Positions 1-5,955 of a stretch of 13,238 nt of DNA are shown here, one piece after another; within the stretch, counting starts at the first letter, position 1, and each line of letters begins with the position of its first letter. The notes beneath the pieces were generated by a model that was given only the letters and a program-made list of their open reading frames with translations, did no database searches and had not been told where the DNA came from. Both the position numbers and the translations under genes were made by a program. The DNA comes from Lawsonibacter sp. Its GTDB lineage: Bacteria > Bacillota > Clostridia > Oscillospirales > Oscillospiraceae. The stretch is taken from contig JAAWNI010000038.1 of assembly GCA_022798855.1 (NCBI GenBank), positions 1 to 13,238 on the forward strand, read 5' to 3'.

Positions 1-270
1 GCTGTACCAGTGCCACTTGCTGCCCTTGGGCTCCAGCCGCTGGAAGGACAGGGCGATGCTCCGCTGGCTGGCCCGGCCCACCGCCAGCTCCATCACCATG
101 ACGGGCAGGCCCAGAATGACCAGGAACAGCAGGTACAGCAGCACAAAGGCCGCCCCGCCGTATTTCCCCGTGATGTAGGGGAAACGCCACACGTTGCCCA
201 GCCCGATGGCGCAGCCCGCCGAGATGAGCACAAAGCCCAGGCGGGAGGAAAATGTCTCTCGTTTCTCCAT
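1..270 (-). CDS. Sodium:neurotransmitter symporter (NSS/SNF) family transporter, 5' part only
   Basis: This is the first 90 codons of a membrane transporter that runs off the left edge of the window. NSS proteins import amino acids or related amines together with sodium. The translated start is MEKRETFSSRLGFVLISAGC, followed by the family's signature in the unwound first transmembrane helix, AIGLGNVWRFPYITGKYGG, whose backbone contributes to the sodium and substrate sites in LeuT-type transporters. A second hydrophobic helix follows (AAFVLLYLLFLVILGLPVMV), then MELAVGRAS, which matches the family's TM2 end. The start ATG (268-270) is supported by an AAAGGAGA ribosome binding site at 282-290. 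The substrate cannot be told from this part. Family assignment is secure; full length and integrity are unknown because the gene is cut by the window. Confidence 0.93.
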   Translation of the reverse strand, partial: MEKRETFSSRLGFVLISAGCAIGLGNVWRFPYITGKYGGAAFVLLYLLFLVILGLPVMVMELAVGRASQRSIALSFQRLEPKGSKWHWYS

Positions 271-385
271 TGACAATCTGATTCTCCTTTGCAGTCATAA
301 ACACAAGCGGGGCTGGCGGCGCGGGGGCTTCTGGCGCTGACATCGGGAAGCCTTCCACGAAAACCCTGCCCCTCTCATGCCCCAC

Positions 386-415
386 ATTATACCACATGGA
401 GCGAACCGGGGACAA
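386..415 (-). promoter_or_regulatory. Promoter for the NSS transporter
   Basis: On the minus strand there is TTGTCC, an 18-bp spacer and a perfect TATAAT with an upstream TGG that makes an extended -10. It faces the transporter and predicts a leader of about 110 nt before the ATG. I see no recognisable riboswitch or T-box motif in that leader. Confidence 0.6.
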
Positions 416-434
416 GTCCATAATTCCCTGCGTT

Positions 435-471
435 TGCCCCAAAAATTCAGGGGGCCCGACAAATTGGGGCA
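435..471. other. Small hairpin (TGCCCCAA / TTGGGGCA)
   Basis: An 8-bp perfect inverted repeat (435-442 with 464-471) encloses a 21-nt loop. It lies upstream of the transporter promoter and about 30 bp before the palindromic repeat. A related string, GACAAGCTGGGGC, recurs at 651-663, just beyond the repeat's other side. It may be an outlying part of the repeat. No function can be assigned. Confidence 0.35.
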
Positions 472-503
472 GGGGTGGAGCGCTTGCCTTGCACGTCCGA
501 AAA

Positions 504-642
504 GCCCCCCCTCTTGGAGGGGGGTGGCGCGGCGAAGCCGTGACGGGGGGAGTCTTGGCGGGAAAAGCTGTATAAAATCCTAATTTTACTCCCTCAGCCA
601 CCGCCTGCGGCGGTGACAGCTCCCTCAAGGAGGGAGCCTGGT
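504..642. repeat. MITE-like palindromic repeat with two hairpin-rich arms
   Basis: Two arms of about 50 bp face each other across a ~40-bp AT-richer centre. The left arm (504-553) holds the hairpins CCCCCCTC-TTG-GAGGGGGG (506-524) and CGGC-GAA-GCCG (530-540). The right arm (589-642) holds ACCGCC-TGC-GGCGGT (600-614) and GCTCCCTC-AAG-GAGGGAGC (619-637). The reverse complement of the right arm resembles the left arm in order and motif, so the whole is an imperfect long inverted repeat. Arms of the form CCCTCAG...GACAGCTCCCTC...GAGGGAGCC are, from memory, dispersed through gut Oscillospiraceae genomes. It sits about 60 bp upstream of the radical SAM operon's promoter. Nothing in it codes for protein. 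Confidence 0.7.
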
Positions 643-701
643 TATTTTTCGACAAGCTGGGGCTGGTACGCAAAATTTTCCTTTTCCCCGAAAAATTTCC
701 C

Positions 702-729
702 TTGACAGGGGGATTTTTTGCGCTATAAT
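702..729 (+). promoter_or_regulatory. Promoter of the radical SAM / DUF4130 operon
   Basis: Perfect TTGACA (702-707) and TATAAT (724-729) boxes are separated by 16 bp. The predicted start of transcription is near 736, giving a ~40-nt leader. This is the strongest housekeeping-type promoter in the window, so the operon is likely well transcribed unless it is repressed (see the palindrome just downstream). Confidence 0.8.
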
Positions 730-741
730 GATAGTACTACT

Positions 742-761
742 GTTCTATAGAACGTATTTTC
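742..761. promoter_or_regulatory. Candidate operator: overlapping GTTC/GAAC half-sites (possible LexA-type site)
   Basis: Just downstream of the -10 lies the perfect 12-bp palindrome GTTCTATAGAAC (742-753). Its right half is also the left half of GAAC-GTAT-TTTC (750-761), which differs at one base from the Gram-positive LexA core GAAC-N4-GTTC. The position, about +6 to +26, suits a repressor. LexA control would fit a DNA-repair operon, but the mismatch and the inverted half-site order of the perfect palindrome make the assignment tentative; another repressor is equally possible. Confidence 0.35.
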
Positions 762-777
762 GCAAGGGGGGCTCTCC

Positions 778-2043
778 ATGGAGCTGCTGGACAAGCTGAA
801 CATCCTGGCCGACGCCGCCAAGTACGACGCCGCGTGCACCTCCAGCGGGCTGGACCGCTCCGGCCGGCCGGGGGCTATTGGCAGCACCATGCTGGCGGGC
901 TGCTGCCACTCCTTCTCGGCGGATGGACGGTGCGTCACCCTGCTGAAGGTGCTGCAAACCAACTTCTGCGTCTACGACTGCCAGTACTGCGTGAACCGCC
1001 GCTCCAACGACGTGCCCCGGGCGGCCTTCACCCCGGAGGAGCTGTGTGAGCTGACCATAGGCTTCTACCGCCGCAACTATATCGAGGGGCTGTTTCTGTC
1101 CTCGGCGGTGGTCCAGAGCCCGGACTACACCACCGAGCTGATGATCCGCACCCTGCGCATCCTCCGGGAGCAGCACCGCTTCGGGGGCTATATCCACGCC
1201 AAGGCCATCCCGGGGGCGGACCCCCTCCTCACCCGGCGGCTGGGCCTGCTGGCCGACCGGCTGAGCGTGAATATTGAGCTGCCCTCCTCCCCGAGCCTGG
1301 CCCTGCTGGCCCCGGACAAGAAGAAGGAGTCCATCCTCACCCCCATGCGGCAGATCAGCGAGGGCATCGCCGCCTCCAAAAAGGAGGTGGAGGTGTACCG
1401 CCACGCCCCCCGGTTCGCCCCGGCGGGGCAGTCTACCCAGATGATCGTGGGGGCCACCCCGGAGAACGACCGGCATATCCTCACCCTGACCCAGGCCCTT
1501 TACGACCGCTACCAGCTGAAAAGGGTGTTCTATTCCGCCTATATGCCCGTGTCCTCCAGCCCCCTGCTCCCGGTGGCGGCGGACTTTAAGCCCCCGCTCC
1601 TCCGGGAGCACCGGCTCTACCAGGCTGACTGGCTGCTGCGGTACTACCACTTCCGGGCGGAGGAGATCCTGGACGAGTCCCAGCCCGACCTGGACCCCCG
1701 GATGGACCCCAAATGCTGCTGGGCCCTGCGCCACCTGGAGTTTTTCCCGGTGGAGGTGAACCGGGCGGACTACGAAGCCCTGCTCCGGGTGCCCGGCCTG
1801 GGGGTGCGGTCGGCCAAACGCATCCTGCGGGCAAGGCGGGTGGGGCCGCTGAATTTCGAGGGGCTGAAACGGCTGGGGGTGGTCCTCAAACGGGCGCAGT
1901 ATTTTCTTACCTGCTCCGGGCGGATGATGCGGGGCCTGCGGGTCAGCGAGGACGGCCTGCTCCGCCACCTGGTTTCCCTGGAAGCCCCCGCCCTGGCCGC
2001 CCCCATGCCGGAGCAGCTGTCGCTGTTTGATTCCGCTGTGTAG
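778..2043 (+). CDS. Putative DNA modification/repair radical SAM protein (TIGR03916-like)
   Basis: A 421-residue protein with the radical SAM cluster motif C64-x3-C68-x2-C71 (sequence CVYDCQYC), where three cysteines bind a [4Fe-4S] cluster that cleaves S-adenosylmethionine. The C-terminal third carries a helix-hairpin-helix of DNA-binding type around residues 335-353 (LLRVPGLGVRSAKRILRAR). This layout and length match a family found next to DUF4130-type proteins or fused uracil-DNA-glycosylase-like domains, hence the repair prediction; I know of no biochemical proof of its reaction. The start ATG follows an AAGGGGGG ribosome binding site (764-771). The partner gene lies 103 bp downstream on the same strand and no terminator separates them. 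The stop TAG is the first part of a small inverted repeat, so the last residues (LSLFDSAV) end exactly where that repeat begins. Confidence 0.88.
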   Translation: MELLDKLNILADAAKYDAACTSSGLDRSGRPGAIGSTMLAGCCHSFSADGRCVTLLKVLQTNFCVYDCQYCVNRRSNDVPRAAFTPEELCELTIGFYRRNYIEGLFLSSAVVQSPDYTTELMIRTLRILREQHRFGGYIHAKAIPGADPLLTRRLGLLADRLSVNIELPSSPSLALLAPDKKKESILTPMRQISEGIAASKKEVEVYRHAPRFAPAGQSTQMIVGATPENDRHILTLTQALYDRYQLKRVFYSAYMPVSSSPLLPVAADFKPPLLREHRLYQADWLLRYYHFRAEEILDESQPDLDPRMDPKCCWALRHLEFFPVEVNRADYEALLRVPGLGVRSAKRILRARRVGPLNFEGLKRLGVVLKRAQYFLTCSGRMMRGLRVSEDGLLRHLVSLEAPALAAPMPEQLSLFDSAV

Positions 2044-2110
2044 GGACGCACAGTGTGCGCCCGCATCAGGCAGATTGGAAATACGGCGGGCGGACAATGT
2101 CCGCCCCTAC
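2040..2110. repeat. Short inverted repeat between the two operon genes
   Basis: Two 25-bp arms, 2040-2064 (starting GTAGGGACGCACAG) and 2086-2110 (ending ATGTCCGCCCCTAC), are reverse complements with four mismatches, around a 21-bp centre. Each arm also has its own small dyad (GCGCACACTGTGCGT type; GGCGGACAATGTCCGCC). Elements bounded by GTAGGG...CCCTAC are, from memory, frequent in Oscillospiraceae intergenic DNA. The left arm overlaps the stop codon of the radical SAM gene. In the mRNA the element can form a long hairpin between the two cistrons and may affect relative expression or mRNA decay. Confidence 0.75.
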
Positions 2111-2146
2111 ATTTTGGAATCAGGGCGCTTGGAAAGGAGGTTGTCT

Positions 2147-2932
2147 ATGTCCTGGACTCAAATTTCCTGTCAATACGACGGCACATACCCCGGCTTTCTC
2201 TCCTGCGTCTTTGACTGCTACGTCAACAGGGAGGAGCCGGTGGAGTTCCGCACGCCGGAGGAGGTGTGCTGCTCCCTCTACCCCCTGCGGAGGGTGGAGA
2301 CGGACGAAGCCCACGCCCGGCGGGTGTACCGGTCCTTCGCCAAGTTTGGGGCGGAGGGGCAGCGGCTGGCGGTGCGGGCCTTCCTCACCTGCCTGCCGGA
2401 CAAGGAGCTGTGGTTGTGGCGGTTCCTCCGCCTGGCCTATGACCAGGGGCCCAAGGTGGGCCGGAACCTCACCGACCCCACGGTGGATAAGGTGCGCAAG
2501 GCGGTGTGGCATCTGGAGCACGAGGCGCACCAGTACAAGGGCTTCACCCGCTTCTCCGACCTGAACGGCATACTGGCGGGGGAGATCGAGCCGAAAAACC
2601 GGGTGCTTCCTTTGATAAGGCCCCACTTCTGCGGCCGGTATCCCCAGGAGGACTTTGTCCTCCACGACCGCACCCACGGCGAAGCCCTCTTCCACCGGCC
2701 CGGCCCCAAAAACTGGGCCATTCTGCCGGTGGAGGACTTTTCCCTGGGCCCCGCCGGGGCGGAGGAGCTGGCCTATCGGAAGCTGTGGCGGGCCTTTTAC
2801 GACACCATCGCCATTGAGGGCCGGTACAACCCCAAGTGCCGCATGACCCACATGCCCAAGCGCTATTGGGCCATGATGACCGAGTTCCAGGAGGAGTGGG
2901 ACACAGCCCTGCCCGAGGTCCGGCCCACATAG
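2147..2932 (+). CDS. Putative DNA-repair partner protein, DUF4130 / TIGR03915-like
   Basis: A 261-residue soluble protein that is the regular neighbour of the radical SAM protein before it. Recognisable family positions include the N-terminal YDGTYPGFLSCVFDCY (10-25), the block EHEAHQYKGFTRF (124-136), PHFCGRY (159-165) and the C-terminal NPKCRMTHMPKRYW (228-241). The molecular activity is unknown; a role with the radical SAM enzyme in nucleic-acid repair or modification is inferred from the conserved pairing only. The reading frame is open back to 2027, inside the preceding gene, but ATG 2147 has a perfect AAAGGAGG ribosome binding site (2133-2140) six bases before it. Starting upstream would add 40 residues translated partly from the inverted repeat, so I choose 2147. 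There is no convincing terminator after the gene. Confidence 0.88.
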   Translation: MSWTQISCQYDGTYPGFLSCVFDCYVNREEPVEFRTPEEVCCSLYPLRRVETDEAHARRVYRSFAKFGAEGQRLAVRAFLTCLPDKELWLWRFLRLAYDQGPKVGRNLTDPTVDKVRKAVWHLEHEAHQYKGFTRFSDLNGILAGEIEPKNRVLPLIRPHFCGRYPQEDFVLHDRTHGEALFHRPGPKNWAILPVEDFSLGPAGAEELAYRKLWRAFYDTIAIEGRYNPKCRMTHMPKRYWAMMTEFQEEWDTALPEVRPT

Positions 2933-2976
2933 GAAAAGATACGCTGAAACAGGCGCCCCCGCCAGGAATTTAGCTC

Positions 2977-3005
2977 TTGCTCCACCGCCCATGTTGTGTT
3001 ATAAT
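2977..3005 (+). promoter_or_regulatory. Promoter of nrdR
   Basis: TTGCTC (2977-2982), a 17-bp spacer and a perfect TATAAT (3000-3005) lie 42 bp before the nrdR start codon. I did not find a clear NrdR box near it, so autoregulation is not supported by the sequence. Confidence 0.7.
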
Positions 3006-3046
3006 CTGGAAGGAAGGACCCCCAAACACAACAGGAGGTATATGCT

Positions 3047-3502
3047 ATGAAATGTCCCTACTGCGCCTACGCAGAGAGCAAGGTCGTCGATTCCCGCCCC
3101 GCCGACGAGGGGGCCAGCATCCGCCGCCGCCGGGAGTGCCTGTCCTGCCACAAGCGGTTCACCACCTATGAGACGGTGGAAAGCCTGCCCCTGATGGTCG
3201 TCAAGAAGGACGGAAGCCGCCAGAGCTTCGACCGCAGCAAGGTGATGGGCGGCCTGATCCGGGCCTGCGAGAAGCGCCCGGTGGCCTACCAGACGTTGGA
3301 GAGCATGGCGATGGAAATTGAGCAGGTCCTCCAGAACCAGATGGACCGGGAGGTCAGCTCCGCCCAGATTGGTGAGCTGGTGATGGAGCGGCTGAAAAAG
3401 GTGGACGAGGTGGCCTATGTCCGCTTCGCTTCGGTCTACCGGCAGTTCAAGGACATCAACACCTTTATGACCGAGCTGAACAAGCTGCTGGAGGACAAAT
3501 AG
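3047..3502 (+). CDS. nrdR: Transcriptional repressor NrdR
   Basis: A 151-residue regulator that represses ribonucleotide reductase genes by binding NrdR boxes and sensing ATP/dATP. The N-terminal zinc ribbon has its two cysteine pairs at C3/C6 and C31/C34, with the family hallmark VVDSRPADEG and SIRRRREC between them and KRFTTYE after. The ATP-cone domain occupies roughly residues 49-139 (LMVVKKDGSRQSFDRSK to YRQFKDI). Length is normal for the family. ATG 3047 follows AGGAGG (3033-3038). The gene has its own promoter and ends in a strong hairpin terminator, so it looks monocistronic. It is intact, and this is one of the safest calls in the window. Confidence 0.98.
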   Translation: MKCPYCAYAESKVVDSRPADEGASIRRRRECLSCHKRFTTYETVESLPLMVVKKDGSRQSFDRSKVMGGLIRACEKRPVAYQTLESMAMEIEQVLQNQMDREVSSAQIGELVMERLKKVDEVAYVRFASVYRQFKDINTFMTELNKLLEDK

Positions 3503-3516
3503 CGCCAAATGGAGAG

Positions 3517-3548
3517 CCGGCGCGGCCCTTGGGGCCGCGCCGGTTTTT
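3517..3548 (+). terminator. Rho-independent terminator of nrdR
   Basis: A perfect 12-bp GC stem CCGGCGCGGCCC / GGGCCGCGCCGG (3517-3528, 3532-3543) with a 3-nt loop is followed by five T. It starts 14 bp after the nrdR stop. The convergent aminotransferase ends 2 bp beyond it; on that strand the stem has only a poor T run, so it serves nrdR best and at most partly the other gene. Confidence 0.92.
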
Positions 3549-3549
3549 G

Positions 3550-4731
3550 TCAGCGGTAGGAGTCGGCCAGCGCCTGGAACTTGGGCAGGGCGCGGCGGAT
3601 GGTGTCGGGCTGGACGCAGTAGGAGATGCGGACATGTCCCGGCGCGCCGAAGCCGGTGCCGGGGACGATGAGCAGGTCCAGCTTTTTGGCCCGCTCGCTG
3701 AAAGCGATGTCGTCGGGCTCCAGGCTCCGGGGGAAGAGGTAGAAGGCCCCGCCCGGCTCCACCACGTGGTAGCCCATCTCCCGCAGGGCGGCGGTGAACA
3801 TTTTGGCGTTCTCCTCGTAGATTTTCAGGTCGGCGGTCATGTCGCAGCAGATGGATGTGACCTGCTGGAACAGGGCGGGGGCGCACACATAGCCCAGGGA
3901 GCGTCCCGCGCCCGCCACCGCGGCGTAGACGCTGCCGCCGTCAGCGGCCTCCTGGGGGACCAGCACGTAGCCGATGCGCTCACCGGGGAGGGACAGGGAC
4001 TTTGAGAAGGAGTAGCACACGATGGTGTCCCGGTAGATGTGGGGGACCCAGGGGGCCTCAAAGCCGGCGTAGACGATCTCCCGGTAGGGCTCGTCGGAGA
4101 TGAGGTAGATGGGGTGGCCGTATTCGGCGCTCTTCCGGGTCAGGATGGCGGCCAGCCGCTCCAGGGTGGCCCTGGAGTACACCACGCCGGAGGGGTTGTT
4201 GGGGGTGTTGATGACCACGCCCTTGGTGTTGGGGCTGACGGCCCCCTCAAAAGCGTCGAAGTCGATTTGGAAGGACTCGATTTCCGGGGGGATCAGGACC
4301 ATTTTGGCTCCGGAGCCCTCAATAAATACCTTGTACTCCGGGAAGTAGGGGGCGAAGACGATGTACTCGTCGCCGGGGCAGGTAAGGCCGTTGAACACGC
4401 AGCACAGGGAGGCGGCCGCCCCCGCGGTGAGGTAGAGCCGGTCGGCGGTGTAATTGGCGCCGAAGCGGCGGTTCAGGGAGTCGGCGAAGCGCTGGCGGGC
4501 GTCGGCGGCGCCCTGGGCGCTGGTGTAGGCGTGGATCAGGCCGGGCTGTTCGGTGAGCAGCCTGATGGCGGTGTCATTGACGGCGCCGGGGGCGGGGACG
4601 CTGGGATTCCCAATGGAAAAGTCAAAGACATTTTCCGCGCCCACCTGGGCGGCGCGGAGCTTGCCGTATTCAAACAGCTCACGGATGGCTGAGCGGGCGG
4701 TGCCCAGCTGTTTCATGCGTTCAGAAACCAT
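3550..4731 (-). CDS. Class I pyridoxal-phosphate aminotransferase
   Basis: A 393-residue fold-type I PLP enzyme that moves an amino group between an amino acid and a 2-oxo acid in the cytoplasm. The PLP lysine is K244 in YSFSKSLSLPGERIGY; the pyridine-nitrogen aspartate is D213 in SDEPYREIVY; the asparagine of the NTPNNPSG motif (175-182) contacts the cofactor; R368 in HVRISY is the expected binder of the substrate carboxylate. All key residues are present and the length is normal. The N-terminus lacks a signal peptide. ATG 4729-4731 has AGGAGG eight bases upstream and an extended -10 promoter beyond. Substrate choice (aspartate, alanine, aromatic or other) cannot be read from the sequence. 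It stands alone, convergent with nrdR and divergent from the EI-like gene. Confidence 0.93.
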   Translation of the reverse strand: MVSERMKQLGTARSAIRELFEYGKLRAAQVGAENVFDFSIGNPSVPAPGAVNDTAIRLLTEQPGLIHAYTSAQGAADARQRFADSLNRRFGANYTADRLYLTAGAAASLCCVFNGLTCPGDEYIVFAPYFPEYKVFIEGSGAKMVLIPPEIESFQIDFDAFEGAVSPNTKGVVINTPNNPSGVVYSRATLERLAAILTRKSAEYGHPIYLISDEPYREIVYAGFEAPWVPHIYRDTIVCYSFSKSLSLPGERIGYVLVPQEAADGGSVYAAVAGAGRSLGYVCAPALFQQVTSICCDMTADLKIYEENAKMFTAALREMGYHVVEPGGAFYLFPRSLEPDDIAFSERAKKLDLLIVPGTGFGAPGHVRISYCVQPDTIRRALPKFQALADSYR

Positions 4732-4785
4732 GGAAAAAACCTCCTAGACTTTAACAGTTGACGGGAGCGGCGGTGGTATGGGCCT

Positions 4786-4814
4786 ATTATACCATAGCGA
4801 TTTATCTTAGTAAA
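4786..4814 (-). promoter_or_regulatory. Promoter of the aminotransferase gene
   Basis: On the minus strand TTTACT, a 17-bp spacer and perfect TATAAT with an upstream TGG (extended -10) sit about 55 bp before the start codon. It diverges from the EI-like gene's promoter, whose -35 is some 45 bp away. Confidence 0.72.
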
Positions 4815-4860
4815 GCAAAAAAATTTTTTGAAACGGCGGCATATTTGGAAAAATCTGACC

Positions 4861-4889
4861 TTTACAAAGGAGGGGCGGGAGGCTATAAT
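4861..4889 (+). promoter_or_regulatory. Promoter upstream of the EI-like gene, before the inserted repeat
   Basis: TTTACA (4861-4866), a 17-bp spacer and a perfect TATAAT (4884-4889) point toward the EI-like gene. The predicted transcription start near 4896 lies just before repeat copy 1 (4909), so the mRNA would carry nearly the whole repeat in a leader of about 205 nt. The AAAGGAGGGG within the spacer looks like a ribosome binding site, but the only following start (TTG 4891) gives a 9-codon reading frame. Confidence 0.6.
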
Positions 4890-4908
4890 TTTGAAAGATT
4901 ACAGGGCA

Positions 4909-5070
4909 GGCGCTGTTTGAAAAATGGAAATGTGCCCAACGGCGAGAAATTTTTTCGCCAGACGAAGACAATTTGACGCAGGAATACTGGATGTATTTCA
5001 AGGAAAATTGGCAAAGCATGGCGGAAAAAGAGCCGGTGTTTGGGCATGTTGACATTTTTCAAACAAGCCC
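4909..5070 (+). repeat. ~160-bp terminal-inverted-repeat element, copy 1
   Basis: An AT-richer element with imperfect terminal inverted repeats: one end reads CTGTTTGAAAAATGGAAATG, the other, as reverse complement, CTTGTTTGAAAAATGTCAAC. A second copy lies at 12465-12626 in the opposite orientation; a hand alignment of 159 positions gives about 81% identity with no gaps. Differences fall mostly at first and second positions of the one long open frame, so neither strand seems to be under coding selection. It has no transposase and fits a MITE or another small non-autonomous repeat. It separates the gene at 5101 from its promoter and ends only 30 bp before the start codon. Confidence 0.82.
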
Positions 5071-5100
5071 TAATATCTACTGGCGGAAGGAGGCGGCGCA

Positions 5101-5862
5101 ATGCAGATATTATCTGGTAAAGCGATCATGGAGCAAATTGTAGTCGGCCGGCTGAATTTTTACCGGAGGCCCTCCCCCCAGATACATATGTACACCCAGG
5201 GCGGCTGGCGGCAGGAGATCAACCGCTTCCACCGGGCCCAGCAGACCGCCATCTTAGAGCTGAACACCCTCTACCACCGGGCGCTGAACCAGGTGGGGGA
5301 GGGGGTGGCCTCCATCTTTTCCATCCATGGGATGCTGCTGGAGGACCATGACTATGTGGAGCTGGTCCGCTCGCTGATCGAGGGGCAGAGCGCCACGGCG
5401 GAGTACGCCGTCCAGATGGCGGAGGTCAGCTTTTCCGCCGCCTTCTCCGCCATGGACAGCCCCTACATGCAGGCCCGGGCGGTGGATATCCGGGACATCT
5501 CCCAGCGGGTGCTCCGGGCCCTGATGGGCGGCCGGCAGACACTGCTGATGGATGAGCCGGCCATTTTGGTGGCCGACGAGTATCTGCCCAGCGAGGTGAT
5601 GGACTTCGACCAGCGCCGGCTCCTGGGGCTGGTTACCCGGAAGGGGAGCCTGGACAGCCACACCGCCATGCTGGTCCGGGCCTACCACATCCCGGCCATC
5701 GTGGAGGTGAATATACCCCCCAGGTGCGAGGGGCACCTGGCCCTGATGGATGGATACACCGGGAATGTCTATGTGGACCCGGAGCAGGAGCACCTGGACC
5801 AGCTCAGGGAGCTCTATCAGGCCAACGGACGGCCCAAAGGGCATGCTTTGGGCGTGAAATAA
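5101..5862 (+). CDS. Stand-alone PTS Enzyme I N-terminal half (EI-N: HPr-binding plus phosphohistidine domains)
   Basis: A 253-residue protein like the first half of Enzyme I of the phosphoenolpyruvate phosphotransferase system. It starts as EI does (ILSGKAIMEQIVVGRL), continues through a helical domain (about 35-140) of the HPr-interacting type, and has the swivelling phosphohistidine domain (about 145-230) with the active-site motif DSHTAMLVRAYHIPAIV, the phosphorylated histidine being H187 (H189 in E. coli EI). It ends with DGYTGNVYVDP, where EI would pass into the PEP-binding TIM barrel; that barrel, about 300 residues, is absent. The ORF ends cleanly 3 bp before a good terminator, so it is not a visible truncation. 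The usual GGRTSHTA is GSLDSHTA here. The start follows GGAAGGAGG (5085-5093). Inference: it could take phosphate from phospho-HPr rather than from PEP, as isolated EI-N of E. coli does, or serve as part of a DhaM-like chain. Confidence 0.83.
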   Translation: MQILSGKAIMEQIVVGRLNFYRRPSPQIHMYTQGGWRQEINRFHRAQQTAILELNTLYHRALNQVGEGVASIFSIHGMLLEDHDYVELVRSLIEGQSATAEYAVQMAEVSFSAAFSAMDSPYMQARAVDIRDISQRVLRALMGGRQTLLMDEPAILVADEYLPSEVMDFDQRRLLGLVTRKGSLDSHTAMLVRAYHIPAIVEVNIPPRCEGHLALMDGYTGNVYVDPEQEHLDQLRELYQANGRPKGHALGVK

Positions 5863-5865
5863 ACA

Positions 5866-5905
5866 CCCGGCCCACTTCCTTTCGGAGGCGGGCCGGGGTT
5901 TCTTT
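5866..5905 (+). terminator. Terminator of the EI-N gene
   Basis: The stem CCCGGCCC-ACTTCC / GGAGGC-GGGCCGGG with a TTTC loop (one mismatch) is followed by GTTTCTTTT. It begins 3 bp after the stop codon. Confidence 0.85.
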
Positions 5906-5910
5906 TGAAC

Positions 5911-5949
5911 AAAAAAGAGCCGTACCCGCAAAAGCCCAACGGATACGGC
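5911..5949 (-). terminator. Terminator of the FecR/SLH operon
   Basis: On the minus strand the 10-bp stem GCCGTATCCG / CGGGTACGGC encloses an 11-nt loop and is followed by TCTTTTTT. It starts six bases after the SLH gene's stop and lies back to back with the terminator of the convergent EI-N gene. Confidence 0.88.
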
Positions 5950-5955
5950 ATATTT

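Noticed and set aside
271..380. Riboswitch or T-box in the symporter leader
   Set aside because: The leader is long enough, but no T-box sequence, glycine-aptamer core or terminator hairpin could be recognised.
745..2097. 450-codon open frame on the minus strand, and other long frames opposite real genes (2120-2992 minus, 6205-7473 plus, 8805-10580 plus, 11062-12147 minus)
   Set aside because: They lie opposite well-supported genes, their translations are low-complexity Gly/Pro/His/Gln-rich strings without domains, and they lack fitting ribosome binding sites. They are shadows of GC-rich codon use.
2027..2146. Upstream start for the DUF4130-type protein
   Set aside because: It would overlap the radical SAM gene and translate through the inverted repeat; ATG 2147 has a perfect ribosome binding site and the family's N-terminus follows.
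4883..5101. Small minus-strand protein (MRRLLPPVDIRACLKNVNMP...) with a look-alike from repeat copy 2 (ACLKHADTPKRRAFF...)
   Set aside because: Both come from the ~160-bp repeat. The other strand is also open, and differences between copies are not concentrated at silent positions in the frame examined, so I read these as repeat-encoded false genes.
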